From Gracilariopsis chorda (taxonomy: Eukaryota > Rhodophyta > Florideophyceae > Gracilariales > Gracilariaceae), in contig NBIV01000179.1 in NCBI GenBank assembly GCA_003194525.1, positions 1 to 64,000 of the forward strand: 64,000 bases of DNA, written 5' to 3'. The notes under the pieces were generated by a model that saw only the letters and a program-made list of their open reading frames with translations, did not search any database and was not told the origin of the DNA. This document shows positions 52,300 through 64,000 of the stretch, in pieces. How positions within the stretch are numbered: position 1 is the first letter of the stretch; each line of letters opens with the position of its first letter. The translations under genes were made by a program, and so were the position numbers.

Positions 52300-54265
52300 C
52301 TACCGTCGCTATCTTTTCTTTGGAGGAAATGGAGCTTAGGAATATTGATCGATGTGTCGTAATTAGATCAAAAACGAGAAGGAATAAGAAGAGTTTTAAT
52401 CGCCCCAAAGGTTGAAATGACAACCAGTTGACACGTGTATACTTTTTTTTTAGACGTTTATGACGAACCTCTCAGAGAACCTTCCCGAGCGCCAGGAGTG
52501 TCTCATGTCAACAGAAGTAAGGTTGCTTGTTGCTTTTGCTAACTAGTTTACAACAAGAACGTCGCCTAGGTGCCAAACGTCTTGCCAAAGATGGGACTTG
52601 AAGGCATTGCCTCCTTTTCTCTCGCGTGCTGAACGCTCGCATGGATAGCATGCGCTACTTCCATGGGCACTGTTTGAAAACAAGTTGAAGTATCCAAATC
52701 AAAACCCCATGAGGTAAGGCAATGCACATTCTACACAGTTTAATTGTAGCTGAGTTGTAGATTCCATACTGATGACCTGGATTATTGTGTTAAATAGTGG
52801 AAAGAATATTACTTGTGCCTGTTCAGAGGCTGTTGTAAAGAGTTGCCTCTCTCCGTGCATCTTAAGGTGAACTCCATTCTCCGCCCTTTGAAAATTTGAA
52901 TAAATGAAATACCCAGGGAAAACCAAGAAGAAAATTGAATCGGAGAAGCAATATGCTGGTACGGGTTCAAAAGTCCAGGAACATGGTTTCGCAGCTCTAT
53001 GTAGATATCTAGCTTGTGAATATCATTAGACTCAAATTGTGCACTTCAAAGCTCATGATTTCCAACTTGGAGCACCCAGCGATACACATGACTGCTTCAC
53101 TGCGTTTCTTTTCTGCATTGTTATACTAAGAATATGGACTACCGAAACCTGAAAAGCATTGTATCAGAACAATGCGATGATGTCCAGAAGACGGAGCTGA
53201 CATGTAAATGGTAGCACGTCATTCATATAGAGGCGCGCGTCAAGCGGAGACTATCTGATGGCAATGAAATCCGATTCCTCCTGCCTTACTACATGCAAAT
53301 CGTGAAAGGCTTTGTCTGACTCCGGTATATGCGTCGAGTTGGCACTAGTGCCAATTGGTGCCAACCACATGCCCCGTCGTTGGGTCTGTAGTCCTCCCGA
53401 GAACTAATATTATCTTCCCAGATTTCCAGAATGTTGACATACTATTCCGCTGTCGTATGCCGCCAGAACTGAAGCAGCTGTAGAGTAGAACCATTGGTTT
53501 CTTTAACCTATTTCGAATAATCTCCATTTCTTGTGGGCAGTTTCTTTCGTCTTGTCGGGAAATCGCAGCGATTGAAGCAGTCAACATGCGGAAGAGCGAT
53601 TCAGTCACAGTCTCTCGTGACGCCAGCGCCGTAAGGCTTATTGTCCCTAAAAACGCAATAGAAACGACTACAGGTAACGTAATAAATGCACTCTATTGTG
53701 CTTTGTAGGGAGGGCGGGTAGAACCTGACACCAAATCTTCCTGATGTTCAGCAGCAGTGAAAATGCTGTTTTTCTGTTCCGCGCAAAGTGCGGCTGCGTT
53801 ACGCAACACCGCAGTATTTGAAAGCCCACCCTCTTAAACAAATCTGTTCGGTAATGATGCTACAGCTTTTGGGTTGCCGGTTTCCGTCGCACAACATATT
53901 ATAACTGCAACCCAAATAACTGCACCAGAATCTGATGCCCTACCCAAAGACGCACTACTTCGAACACACCGAATTCTGATCCACCCAAACAGAGTGCAGA
54001 ATCTGCGGATGAAGCCATCGATATGCGGCCCGTGCTTGAAACGCAAAATCTGTAATCCTCGCCCAGCTCCCGAAAGTGCTCCAATAAAAAATCATTGCCC
54101 TTTGCTCAATAGATCAGTTGACCATAAGGGAAGGCAGGTGAGCCGACTGCATTCTGTTACAGCCCTACCGATATACGAACGGTAGACTGCGACATCGAGA
54201 GGTAGTAGAGAGTATCGGTTTCACTAATTACAGGTAAGGGTTACAGTTTATATATCAAATTCTAT
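52300..54265. other. Gene-poor interval
   Basis: No gene supported. Short open stretches (53345-53608 minus; 53874-54185 plus) are within chance length and show no recognisable domain. Confidence 0.4.
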
Positions 54266-54269
54266 AGGA

Positions 54270-54950
54270 GACATTCATTGTGATATTAATGGATGTGACC
54301 AATCCGATGGGGATGGGATTGCTCCACTTTGTAGCAATTCCAAAGTTAATGCCAGACCTCTCGCAATCCGCAATCCAATTGCAATCTCTTTGCTTCTAGT
54401 TGCAATCCCAAGAGCAATCTACGTTGTTCGATGCAGCCCTAGCAACAACCTCACGATCTCACTGCACTGCTTGCTCGCTCGAACAAAAAAACCGTTCTAG
54501 AGCTGCTTAAGTTATTTGCTTTATAACTGTGAGCTTTCCATTTTTTGGCCATGTATACGGTGGATATTGCTCACAAGCCTCTACAATTTCTTTTTGTAGA
54601 TTTGATCGACTGACGATATGGTTCATTTATCTCACAAAAGAGTAAAAGAACCATGGGCAGTGTTTGTAATCTTTCTATATTTTGTAACGGTAATGATGTT
54701 GAATTGATTTGTGCGCTGTGTCAAACTATGATGTACAGCCGTGTGATTTGCTGGTAAGGGCTAAATCTGATGGGTTGCAATCTTCTAATCGGATAGTAAG
54801 ATTGCTTAAAAAAGAACCACCGAATTGCAATCTTGATCAAGATGAGCAATGCGTGCTTGCTCGTATTTGGGATTGCCGTCTTTGATAATGCCATCTTTGA
54901 GATTGCCCTCAATTGCCATACAATCGATTGGAACACAACCCTGGTGGTAT
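54270..54950. repeat. GATTGC-rich repeat patch, possible MITE pair
   Basis: The word gattgc or its complement gcaatc occurs about a dozen times, mostly as gcaatc on the left (54330-54420) and in both orientations on the right (54760-54930). Two similar ends are seen, gatgcagccctag at about 54432-54444 and aacacaaccctgg near 54931-54943. Clustered short words near ends of this kind are typical of non-autonomous hAT-like elements, but full terminal repeats were not proven. The interval 54950-55500 shows nothing further. Confidence 0.4.
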
Positions 54951-55559
54951 TAATGAAAGATGTTTCTCTCCACCGCTACTGCTGCAACAACACACGCATC
55001 ATTGTGAGCTGAGAGCATAGTGACTTTCGCAGCTCAACAAAGGATAGCATTTCCCAGTGTCCCAAGACTCCAGTCATGCACGCGACGCACTGCGCAGTTC
55101 GAAGCCGATGTACGCTCCCTAATCTTATAAGGCAAACATACCAATACGTGCAGGGAAGGATTTTGACTGCAACTGATCGTCATAATTAAGACGTAGGTGA
55201 AGTGCGACTTTCTGAGGCGTTGTAGATTCCATGGTTTTATTGTTGTTGTTGTGTACTTTTGGACATCAATCTTAAGGCACGGTATACGGTGGTGTCATTG
55301 GAAGCTCCTCTCCTCCCTGTTGCAGTACTGACTGAAGTGCAATCCTCATGGAGGAAGACTCAGCGATGCCCTGTGGACTTGGTGTTTTTGCCGCTTTCGC
55401 GTGTTTATGATTACTACCGCTATTAGCGGGTGTCTCAGCCCTCAGCGGGTCTGCACTGTGCACTGTGCACCAGGGTCACACCTGTGCATGCGCCGTGCGC
55501 CGCCCAAGGCGTGAGTGGACAACGTGTCACACGAATCGTCAGGAGGAGTTTGGAACCAC

Positions 55560-56355
55560 AGTGTGGACACTTATTTAATTTATATTTATTATTTATTATT
55601 TATCTACGCTACAGTAGGGAGATTACTACACTATATAGTGGCTCGGCGACCTCGCCTTGACACTGAGTAAACTTCCCAAACCAGGGTTCTTGGCTCTAAG
55701 TCTTTTCCGCTTTCGCGAGTCTTCTACACTCCTCGGAGGTAAAGCCGCGTTACTAACGGTAGACCTATCCACCCTGCGTCACCAGTAGTATCACCGCCTT
55801 GGGCGCTTGTCACTTAATTCACTGCCGCCGTATTCCCACCCCTGTGTAGGGTTCCTTTGTACCTTTTTCCGTGGGCCCGTTGGCACACACCCCCGTTGCC
55901 CCCAATCGGGCATTCTACGTATTTACCTTACCCCACTCTCATCGTTTCTACCCTTTTGTGTGGTTGCTCGTCACCGCTGACGCGTCTCTCTCGTGCCGGT
56001 ATCCCGTGACGTCTTCCCCAACTTAATTGGACTCGTACTCCTTGGAAGGGCTGTTTTCCCATTCGTGGTGATCCTAATCCTACCGTTTCAACTCTCTCCG
56101 CTTGGCGTGAGGGTGAGCCTCGGCTTTACAACCCGACTTCGTCGTGCTAATCCGGAGAGCCTCCGTTCGCTGTGTTACCCTATCGAGGGGAAGATCCGAA
56201 CGTCTTCATGTGTTGTCCGGCTCACGGGTATTGCACTACAAAGTGGTCTCCCGACCTACAATCGGAAACGGTTAGGTTTTGTATTACCTCTCCTCCGAGA
56301 TTCACTGTCCAAACTTTTGGTTTCTTATCACTTCGTGGGAGTTTTTGGTCTACCC
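55560..56355 (+). other. Probable 5' LTR end and leader of the plus-strand Ty3/gypsy element
   Basis: AT-rich, then GC-rich non-coding sequence upstream of Gag. It most likely contains the end of the 5' long terminal repeat and the primer-binding site. No boundary could be fixed because the 3' copy is outside the window. Confidence 0.35.
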
Positions 56356-58240
56356 ATGTCTCAACGACCACCCTCCGCCGAACCCGCTGTCACGCGGAGT
56401 CGTTCCGTCAGTGACGTGGAGCAGGCAGAGATCTTGAAGGTCCCCGCTGGCCACCCTCGACGTGCCACTTTGAAAGGCAAGTCGAAGGGCCAAGACTCGT
56501 CGAGATCCCAGAAACCCCCGCCTAAGGCGTTGAAGGACGCTCCCAACTCTGGTGTCGACCCGGCTTCTGCCGATGTAGCTGCACCCAGGAGGGGAGAACC
56601 TGATACCGACGCACCCCCTAGTGTCCAAGCGCAGCTTGATGAGGTGCGTGAAGCACACAATACCCTCGTGGAGAAGTTTGAAGTCCTGCGTGTCAGGTTT
56701 GATACCTCTTCTATGAAGGATTTGGCTGAGAACATTCCCCTTTTAAGGGCGGATGTTAAAACTGTGTTGGAATGTTTTGGTGGTCGTGCCAACTGTGTTG
56801 AGAATGTGGAAACCCGATTTGATCGTGTCAGTGCCCATCTGAGGACGTTGGAGTAAACTATCTTGATGGATGACGACGTACCGGGTGAGGCCGCTGCTTT
56901 CTCGCAAAAAGCGAAGAGCGAGAAGAAATTTTCTACCCGCCGCACTCGTAAGAAGCAGCCCAAGCACGATCCCGACTCGTCGGATTCCTCCCTGTCTTCA
57001 CAGGATTCTCACCATTCTGATGGTTCGGTGTCGTCGGATTCTTCGTCGGACGATGATCATCGCCGACGCCCGTCCCATTCTAAACGGTCTTCTTCCACCC
57101 AAGGTGTGATTCGCCCCCGGAGGAAGGGGAGGAAACAGTTAGGGTTGAGGGAACTCAAGTATACTAATCCCCTCTACAAGAGGTTGGTATCGTACCGATA
57201 TTATCGTCTTGAGGACTCCTCATTGGATCGTACACCCCGTGGTACGGGTAAGGTGAAGGACTGCATAAAGCGTATGCAGCTTTCCCTTCGTAACCAGTCC
57301 TTTTCTGGAGAAGATCCCATATTGGTGTTAGACTTCCTCGGAAGGTTCGTTTCCGAAGCGGACATACTTGGTATGAACGAAGGACAGGCGTTTATTGCCC
57401 TACCGTATTTTCTACGTGGCCTTGCCGAGGATCAATACAACTCTGTAAGAGCCTCCGAAGGAGGTGTAACGTGCTGGCCGGAAGCGGTTCAGTACCTCTT
57501 GCGATCCTACGCGACGAACAACGCTATTCAAGCGGCTATTCTCGCTTTACGCGATACCCGCCAGAAATCTGGAGAGACGGAAACCGAATTCTCGGTACGC
57601 CTTAATAAGGCTTTCCACAGGTGTGGCAATGATTATTCCTCTGGAGAGCGCTGCACCATGTACATCGATGGATTGGATCCGGCAATCCGTACGCTGGTGG
57701 CCCGATATCGGGAGGATCGTCGTAACACCACCTACCTGGAGTTGATTCAACACGCGCAAGCGGAAGGTGATGCACTTCGAGCTCGTATCCCTGCATCGAA
57801 GTCTCGTTCCGCCAAGGCGTTGATGATGGAAGCCAGTTCACCATCTTTATCGCTAGCAGCGAGTGGACGCCCTTCCAGGGACTACGATAACGTGTACCTC
57901 GCTCAGGCCGGTGCTCAGTCTATTCCGACCACGGAACTGCCGTCCACGACGGATGCATTCTACGACACAGCTCAGGAGCATTCCCTGCTGTATGTTGACG
58001 GACCATGGTGCCCTCCGGCAGAGTCGTCCCGGATGGAGGGATACCCGCCCAGCGGTGAGACACATGGATGCTCGTTCCGGTCAGCCGCCCCCACGCTCTG
58101 GAGTCATATGCCACATATGTTACGAACACGGTCACATTTCACCGGACTGCATCCTCACTTTGAGAGAAGTAACCCGAGTGATCAGTAAATATGAAGCCCT
58201 TACTCCAGCGGAAAAGCAGACCGTTCCGATTGCATCGTAG
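56356..58240 (+). pseudogene. Gag region of the plus-strand Ty3/gypsy element
   Basis: Begins at an ATG at 56356 with a Pro/Ser/Lys-rich head and a coiled-coil part (QLDEVREAHNTLVEKFEVL). A capsid-like helical region follows (57240-57800, GEDPILVLDFLGRFV), and near 58100 a zinc knuckle CHICYEHGHISPDC of CX2CX4HX4C form. Confidence 0.75.
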
Positions 58241-58698
58241 TTACGAGCGAAGACGGACTTCCCCCGGAATATCCCGGATACGAATCCGAGACACGCGTTG
58301 CTTTCCCCTGCTGAGCAGGTCACTAACCCCCGTCTTGTTCGACAAGACACCCCCGCTAGCGCTCCACTGCTAGTGTTTCAGGACTCTGAAACCCCGCCTC
58401 AGGCGGATCGGGCTCAGGAAAACTGATTTCGGGAGTCTCTCCTACGGGAGAGGCGCCCTCAGAGTTGAGGTTGAAGGCGCCCGAGGCGTCACTGCCTCGC
58501 TCCCCGGTCAAAATCCTTACTAGGAAACAGGCCGTCTCAGACGTGAACTCTGAACACTTTGATGTTCTGCGTCGACCGTGGAAACGTGTTCGAAACAACC
58601 GGTTCCCGGACAGAGTTTTGGTAATGGCCAAGAGAAACTACAAGGTATATGCTGACCTTGGCCTTTCCACCCAGTTTATGGTGTGAGTTCTTACTGTT

Positions 58699-59706
58699 TT
58701 GGACACAGGTGCAGGCCTGAACTTCATCGTTGAGTCGCTCCTGCCACCGTCGTTGCAGTCTCAGATCCGCCATGGCATGATACCGGATGTCGCGGATGCG
58801 AATGATAACCCGTTATCAACGGTTGGGACAATCGACCTGGTCGTGCGCCTCGGCTCCTTTCTTGTGAAACTTGACTTTATTGTTTGTCGGAAACTTGCCG
58901 ACCCTTTGATCTTGGGATGCGACTTCTGTGACAGATTCGTCGATGCAATCAGGCCCCGTCTAAGACGTGTGGAAATGGAAGACGGCTCCTCCGTTCCGAT
59001 CTTACGTCTTCCTCTACGACGTGCCTCGAAGAAGCACGTTCCATTACCTGCTGCGCAGGAACCCCCACCGGCTTCCCGGGACTCTACAAAGCTCCGCTTT
59101 GCCGCGTCTGTCCAACTTCCACCGGAATCCCAAGTTTGGGTACGAGTCACTTCCCGCCAACACGGTTTACGAGTAATTCAACCCCATTCATCCCTATATG
59201 ATAGGTATCAACTCGCCGTGGCGAATGGAGTAGCTCAAATTGAGCCCGACAAACCGTTTAACGTGTCGGTCGCCAATCTAGGCTCTACGCCCCAGTCACT
59301 GGTGAAAAACCAAGTCAATGGTTCGGTAATGCCCCACCCCACCGCGATGGTTCCCACGAGAATGGCCGCCGCCGATGTCCTCGGTCTCGTTCACTCTAAG
59401 GAGGAGGAGGACACTGCCGTCCAAATGCCGAAATGCTCGGATGCTAAGCCCGTTCCAACGAGTTACGACCGGATTGATCCCGTGAAAGAACTCGAGGAAC
59501 TCGACCTCGGTCATGTGCCGGAATCGCACCGTGAACGTCTCCGTGAGATGCTACGGAATTTCACCACGATGTGGGATGGCTCCCTAGGGGAGTTTACTAC
59601 AACGGAGCACCAGATTGACTTGCTACCTGATACCAGGCCAATCGCTCAGCACCCCTATAGGGCAGGCCCTAAAGCTCGAGAAGAGGAAGAATTCCAAGTG
59701 GAATAG
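58699..59706 (+). pseudogene. Protease and start of reverse transcriptase, plus-strand Ty3/gypsy element
   Basis: Contains the aspartic protease site (DTGAGLNFIVESLL) and the LILGCDFCDRFV strand typical of retropepsins, followed by the RT-proximal linker with TTEHQIDLLPDTRPIAQHPY. Confidence 0.8.
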
Positions 59707-59838
59707 ATGCTCCGAGCTGGAGTAATAGAACCGGCTCAGTCGCCGTGGGCATCCCCAGTGGTACTGACTCCGAAACCGGATTGATCCTGGCGCTTTTGCA
59801 TCGACTACCGTCGACTAAACGCCGTAACCATCAAGGAT

Positions 59839-61340
59839 GTGTACCGGATCCCACGACTGGATGAGTACATCGATTCACTCGGAAATGCTACCGTTTTCAC
59901 GGCTCTAGACTCCAATTGGGGATACTGGCAGGTGCCCGTCAGGGAACAGGACCGCGACAAGACTGCTTTTGTCTGTCACTCCGGACTCTACCGTTTCAAA
60001 CGGATGCCTTTTGGTTTGACCAATGCTCCCGCTACTTTCCAGCGTGCTATCGACATAGTACTGGCTCGCATCAAATGGCGTACATGCCTCGTCTACCTGG
60101 ACGATATCATAGTATTTTCAGATAATCTGGATGACCACCTCACGCACGTGAGATATATCATGACCACGCTACATGAGGCTGGAGTTACTCTCAAGTTGAG
60201 GAGATGTGAGTTCTTTACAGATACAGTGAAGTATCTGGGCCACATAATCCGCCCTGGGCGTGTGATGATCGAGGAAGCTCGAGTTAAGTCGCTCCGTCAA
60301 GCGAAGGAACCCGCCACTCAAACGGAACTACGCTCCTTTCTAGGATTATTCAACGTCTATCGATGGTTTATCCCGAATTGTGCGGACATCTCAGCACCCT
60401 TGAACGTGCTCTTGCGGAAAGGCCAACCACCGAAATTGGAACCCTTTACGTCCGTCGAGACGGAGGCGTTTAACTCCCTCAAGGAGGCTGCAACATCAGC
60501 ACCGATCTTATCGTTACCGAAACCTGGACTACCGTTTACCGTAGACACGGATGCTACTGACTACCAAGTGGGTTGCGCTCTCTTTCAGACAACTCCGGAA
60601 GGAGAACGAACCCCTATTGGGTACTGGTCACGCTCACTGAATGTTCACGAGTGGAATTACTCCGTCTCGGAGAAAGAGTGTCTTGCAGTTGTGTGGGCAC
60701 TCTCCACTCTCCGCCCCTATCTTATGGGTGTGCGCTTCACCGTTTACACGGATCACTCGTCATTACGATGGCTCATGACAGTCTCTGAACCGTCAGGCCG
60801 CTTAATGCGTTGGAGGCTCCGCCTGGCGGAATTCGACTTCGAGGTGATCTACAAGAAGGGCACAAAGAACGCCCAGGCGGACGCGCTGTCGTGTTTACCC
60901 ACGGATGGTGAAACTCTACCCGCTGGGGACGAGGACATTCCTTGCTTCGTCGTTGACGGTCGAGAACCGGAGAACACGGACCGTGAACCCGATAACTCGG
61001 ATGAAGAACCGGAATCGGATGATGAACTGGACGCACTACTCGTCTTGGACGATGCTCAGAAACCCCCACCGGGTAATTTCGTGCCAATACCCCCGGAGAA
61101 GATGGTCAGAGAACAACAAGGTGATCCCTTCTGTACTCAGATTCGCGCCCGACTTAATGGCGGTGCGCAACTCCCTTTCGAGGTGAATGATGTTGGATAC
61201 CTCGTCAGGACGGTTCAAACAACCCCACAGGTAGTGGTACCGCATACTCTACAATCTAGAGTGTTGCACTTGTCGCACTATGCGAAACTTGGTGGACACG
61301 CCAGTGGACGGAAACTTTACCTCACGTTGCGACGGAGTTA
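59839..61340 (+). pseudogene. Reverse transcriptase and RNase H, plus-strand Ty3/gypsy element
   Basis: Visible are FTALDSNWGYWQVPV, the LVYLDDIIVFS catalytic box, YLGHIIRPG, RNase H (VDTDATDYQVGCALF; YTDHSSLRWLM), and a Glu/Asp-rich linker before the integrase zinc finger. Confidence 0.88.
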
Positions 61341-63335
61341 CTATTGGCCAGCCATGGCTCTGGACTGCTACGCGACTGTGCGGTCATGCACGGAGTGTGC
61401 CAAAAACCGCGTCAAACTCCGGAAGCACTCAACGAAGTTGAAGTTATTTCCAGCACGGGGCCCCTCGAGTTTGTCGCAATTGACCTCTTGGGACCGCTGC
61501 TCACCACAAAGCGTGGACATAAGTTTTTACTCGTTATCACGGATCGTTTCTCCAAGTTGGTTCGCACCGTACATTTACGGAAGATATCCGCTTTCGCCGT
61601 GGCGCAAGCCTTCGTCACCCATTAGGTATTTGTCTACGGACCACCGGTTAACATTCTATCCGATAACGGAAAGCAATTCGCATCGCGATTCTTTGAAGAC
61701 GTGTGTCGGATTCTCGATATCAAGAATCTGTTCACAACGACCTACCACCCCCAGTGTAATGGGCAATTCGAGCGGTTTGACCGAACGCTGTTAGCCTCTC
61801 TCCGTTCTTAAGTTGCTGATCACCCCAAAACATGGGACCTGTACACTGACGCCTTGACGTTTGCGTATAACACACAGGTACACCGTACAACGGGTTTGAC
61901 TCCATTTGAATTGGTACTTTCGCTTCATCCGCCCGCCGTAGCAATGGAACCCCAGCCTACGCTGGCAAACTTCCCTTCCGTGAAGGATTATCGCCAACGA
62001 TGGAAAGCGTGGCTTACGAAGTTAATCCCGGTCGCCCGGAGCTCCATGGCACGAGCACAGGCCGCGTACAAGAGAGATTTTGACTCTCGTGTACGAGGTA
62101 CAGCACCGCCAATTACGGAGGGTGACTACCTCTTCATCCGTAAGGAGCACTGGAGCCCTGATAAGGAGAAATGGCATAAGCTCTCACCCGTCACGGACGG
62201 TCCCTACAAGGTCATGTCAGTGGATAACGACACCTTAGTGGTGGAAATGAACGACGCTCATGAGCGGATTTCCCGCGATCGCGTTGTTATGGCACCGCCA
62301 CCCTCCGTAGAGGTTGCTTACCAAGATGAGAACCAACACACCCCAATGGAACAACCCACATCTGTGCTTAACAGTCCTTCTGTGTTGCCACACCCTTCAA
62401 GGGGACTGTCAGATATACCGTACTTATCGGACGCAGGCCCAAATGGCCTTTCTTCTCTAACACCATCGCGCGGTGTCTATCCCTCCAGTTTGGGCGCCTC
62501 TACCACTCCCCATGCGGCTCCGTCTAAGGAGGGGGAGGAGGACCCTAAGACTGAAACCGCCTCGTCGCGTCATGACAACCGTGTTGCACGAACCTCTGGA
62601 CACATCAAAAAGGATAATAGTGGATCGAGAGTTCCATCTACTGCCTTGCCATCTTCGCATTTGCGCGCTACAGCTACCGCTGCACCCTCTCGAGGAAGTT
62701 CTACCGCATCTGCGCCAGATCGCACTCCCCACCGGGATTCTAGTCGTCAAAATGCACCACGCAGTGGGACGTTTCTCGCCAAAGTGAAATCTTCGCAGGA
62801 AACTAATCGCGTTCGCGTTACTGAACCGGCTGTGCCGTCAAGCGTTGATCCGCATTCCGTGGGTCACGGTTCGTCAACAACAGCTACGCTGGATAATGCA
62901 GAGCAGGCCCTCGCGGGATCCTCTGAGCCGACTACACCGGACGTGGTAACTCCTACCGCACAGCAGAACACACCGGCCAGGCCGGGCAAGCACACCATAC
63001 AGGACGGAAGGAAAACGACCAGTAAGCTGGATTCTGGTTTAGGACCATCGCGCAGTCGCGAACTCACTCCGAGTGTCTCGGTTGATCCCGACAGTGTCGT
63101 CAAAGTCGCACCGGTCACTCCGGAAGGAAAGCACGTCAAAGACGGAAATACTTCGTCGCCGAAGCGAGCCAACACACCGGCGGCGCTGTTGCAACCGCCC
63201 TCACGTGAGGAGGCAGAACGCAACACGGCGCGGGCAACCCTCGACCATCCGTTGCAAACGGCACGTGACCCCGATACCGTACGGACGGCAAAGGCACCAA
63301 TCACCCCCCGAGGCGAGGCGACGGGCACTGTATGA
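61250..63335 (+). pseudogene. Integrase and long Ser/Thr/Pro-rich tail, plus-strand Ty3/gypsy element
   Basis: The HHCC zinc finger (HLSHYAKLGGHASG, then CTECAKNR) and the catalytic core, partly readable (FVAIDLLGPLL; YNTQVHRTTGLTPFELVL), lead into a GPY-like region (DGPYKVMSVDNDTLVVEM). A very long low-complexity tail of about 330 codons rich in Ser, Thr, Pro and Arg follows, which is unusual before a chromodomain. Confidence 0.78.
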
Positions 63336-63638
63336 CGCACCGTGGTGCAACTGAATTCGTCGTCTGAAGCACCCCCGTCAAGACGGATATCTACACACAA
63401 ACCTGTGGTTCGCGACCCAGATGCTCATCTTCCAGATGCGTTAGAAGCCCCTCAAAGGGTGTCGTCAATAGACGCCCCCTCAAGAAGCGAAGAAACCGCG
63501 AAGCGGGATACTTTAACCCACAGCAAGGGTCCCGATACGCACCGTCAAGTGGTCGACGCAACCGGCCGTGCCGAGGACCTCCAGGCCCGCGAAGCGGATG
63601 AAACTAGCCGGTAACCGGTTAATGACCCCTCTAAGGGC

Positions 63639-63965
63639 TTGGAAAGGCAGTACCAAGCCATGCCCCTTCCAGGGAAGACAGTCCAACACCCACCAGTGGT
63701 GGTAGAGCCTGCCGTGCAGGACGCGATAATGCGAACACGGCGAGACCGGGAAGTCTATAAACAGGAGTTTGTTATTGAACACATTTTGGAACATTCTTAC
63801 CATCAAGAGGGTTACATCCAGTATCGCGCACGCTGGTACGGTTTCGGGCCCGAATATGATTCGGATGAGCCGATAGAGCACCTCCCACGTTCGAAAGTGG
63901 TGTCATATCATCGCAGAACACGAACGGGAATCCCGGCATCGGTGATAAACGCCCAAGTAGGATAA
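63639..63965 (+). pseudogene. Chromodomain of the plus-strand Ty3/gypsy element
   Basis: Chromodomain signature EFVIEHILEHSY, then IQYRARWYGFGPEYDSDEP, at the 3' end of the coding body. It probably guides integration to particular chromatin. Confidence 0.8.
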
Positions 63966-63975
63966 GCAAGCCACT

Positions 63976-63998
63976 GCGGTGGAAGGAAGGAAATGAAG
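63976..63998 (+). promoter_or_regulatory. Candidate polypurine tract
   Basis: A purine-rich run (ggtggaaggaaggaaatgaa) lies just after the last coding part, where Ty3/gypsy elements have the plus-strand primer directly before the 3' LTR. Confidence 0.5.
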
Positions 63999-64000
63999 CA

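Larger units (their letters stand above)
55900..64000 (+). mobile_element. Ty3/gypsy chromovirus, plus strand, broken, cut by the window end
   Basis: Gag, protease, reverse transcriptase, RNase H, integrase and a chromodomain run in order on the plus strand. It differs clearly from the minus-strand element in all domains, so it is another lineage. There are roughly half a dozen breaks in the body; long stretches are still open, which suggests moderate age. A purine-rich tract at the very end of the window suggests that the 3' LTR begins just beyond 64000. Confidence 0.87.

Overview
This 64 kb window is eukaryotic. It has no operons with bacterial ribosome binding sites, genes are spaced and often single-exon, and TATA-box promoters, SET and chromodomain proteins, Ty3/gypsy, Helitron and Tc1 elements are all present. 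The long intronless frames and heavy transposon load would suit a compact-gene, repeat-rich protist or alga. My best guess is a florideophyte red alga, but this is inference from style; no ribosomal or organelle marker is present to settle it.

Region 1 (about 0.15-14.9 kb) is the unusual part. It holds a decayed gene, a SET-domain methyltransferase, a beta-class DNA N6/N4-methyltransferase-like protein and a small companion frame, all on the minus strand. Diverging from these on the plus strand are a basic, disordered protein and a large protein that joins a ParB-like N-terminal domain to a C-terminal HxD...H...R fold typical of 2-oxoglutarate/Fe(II) dioxygenases. Midway between the two divergent arms lies a symmetric nest of four palindromes (6333-6488). 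A coiled-coil protein, a multi-pass membrane protein and a basic protein follow. Together they look like a candidate, as far as I know undescribed, DNA/chromatin-modification locus with its own palindromic site. Several of its frames seem interrupted about once.

Region 2 (15.3-44.3 kb) is nested mobile DNA: a broken minus-strand Ty3/gypsy chromovirus (about 17.0-23.6 kb), a decayed DDE transposase (about 25 kb), a Tc1 DD34E element with terminal inverted repeats (26.6-28.1 kb), a broken Helitron whose 3' end abuts the Tc1 element (28.1-33.2 kb), one small unique gene (33.8 kb), and a second Helitron (35.9-41.4 kb) bracketed on both sides by tandem arrays of the same structured 465/545 bp units (34.27-35.8 and 42.5-44.28 kb).

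Region 3 (44.4-55.9 kb) is gene-poor. It has two secreted-protein genes, a 715-residue cysteine-rich repeat protein with a very recent 420 bp internal duplication and a 193-residue protein with a polybasic segment. Both lie behind the same TATAAAAAGG box. A tRNA-like relic and a GATTGC-rich repeat patch are also here. Region 4 (55.9 kb to the end) is a second, plus-strand Ty3/gypsy chromovirus, broken, with its 3' LTR expected just outside the window.
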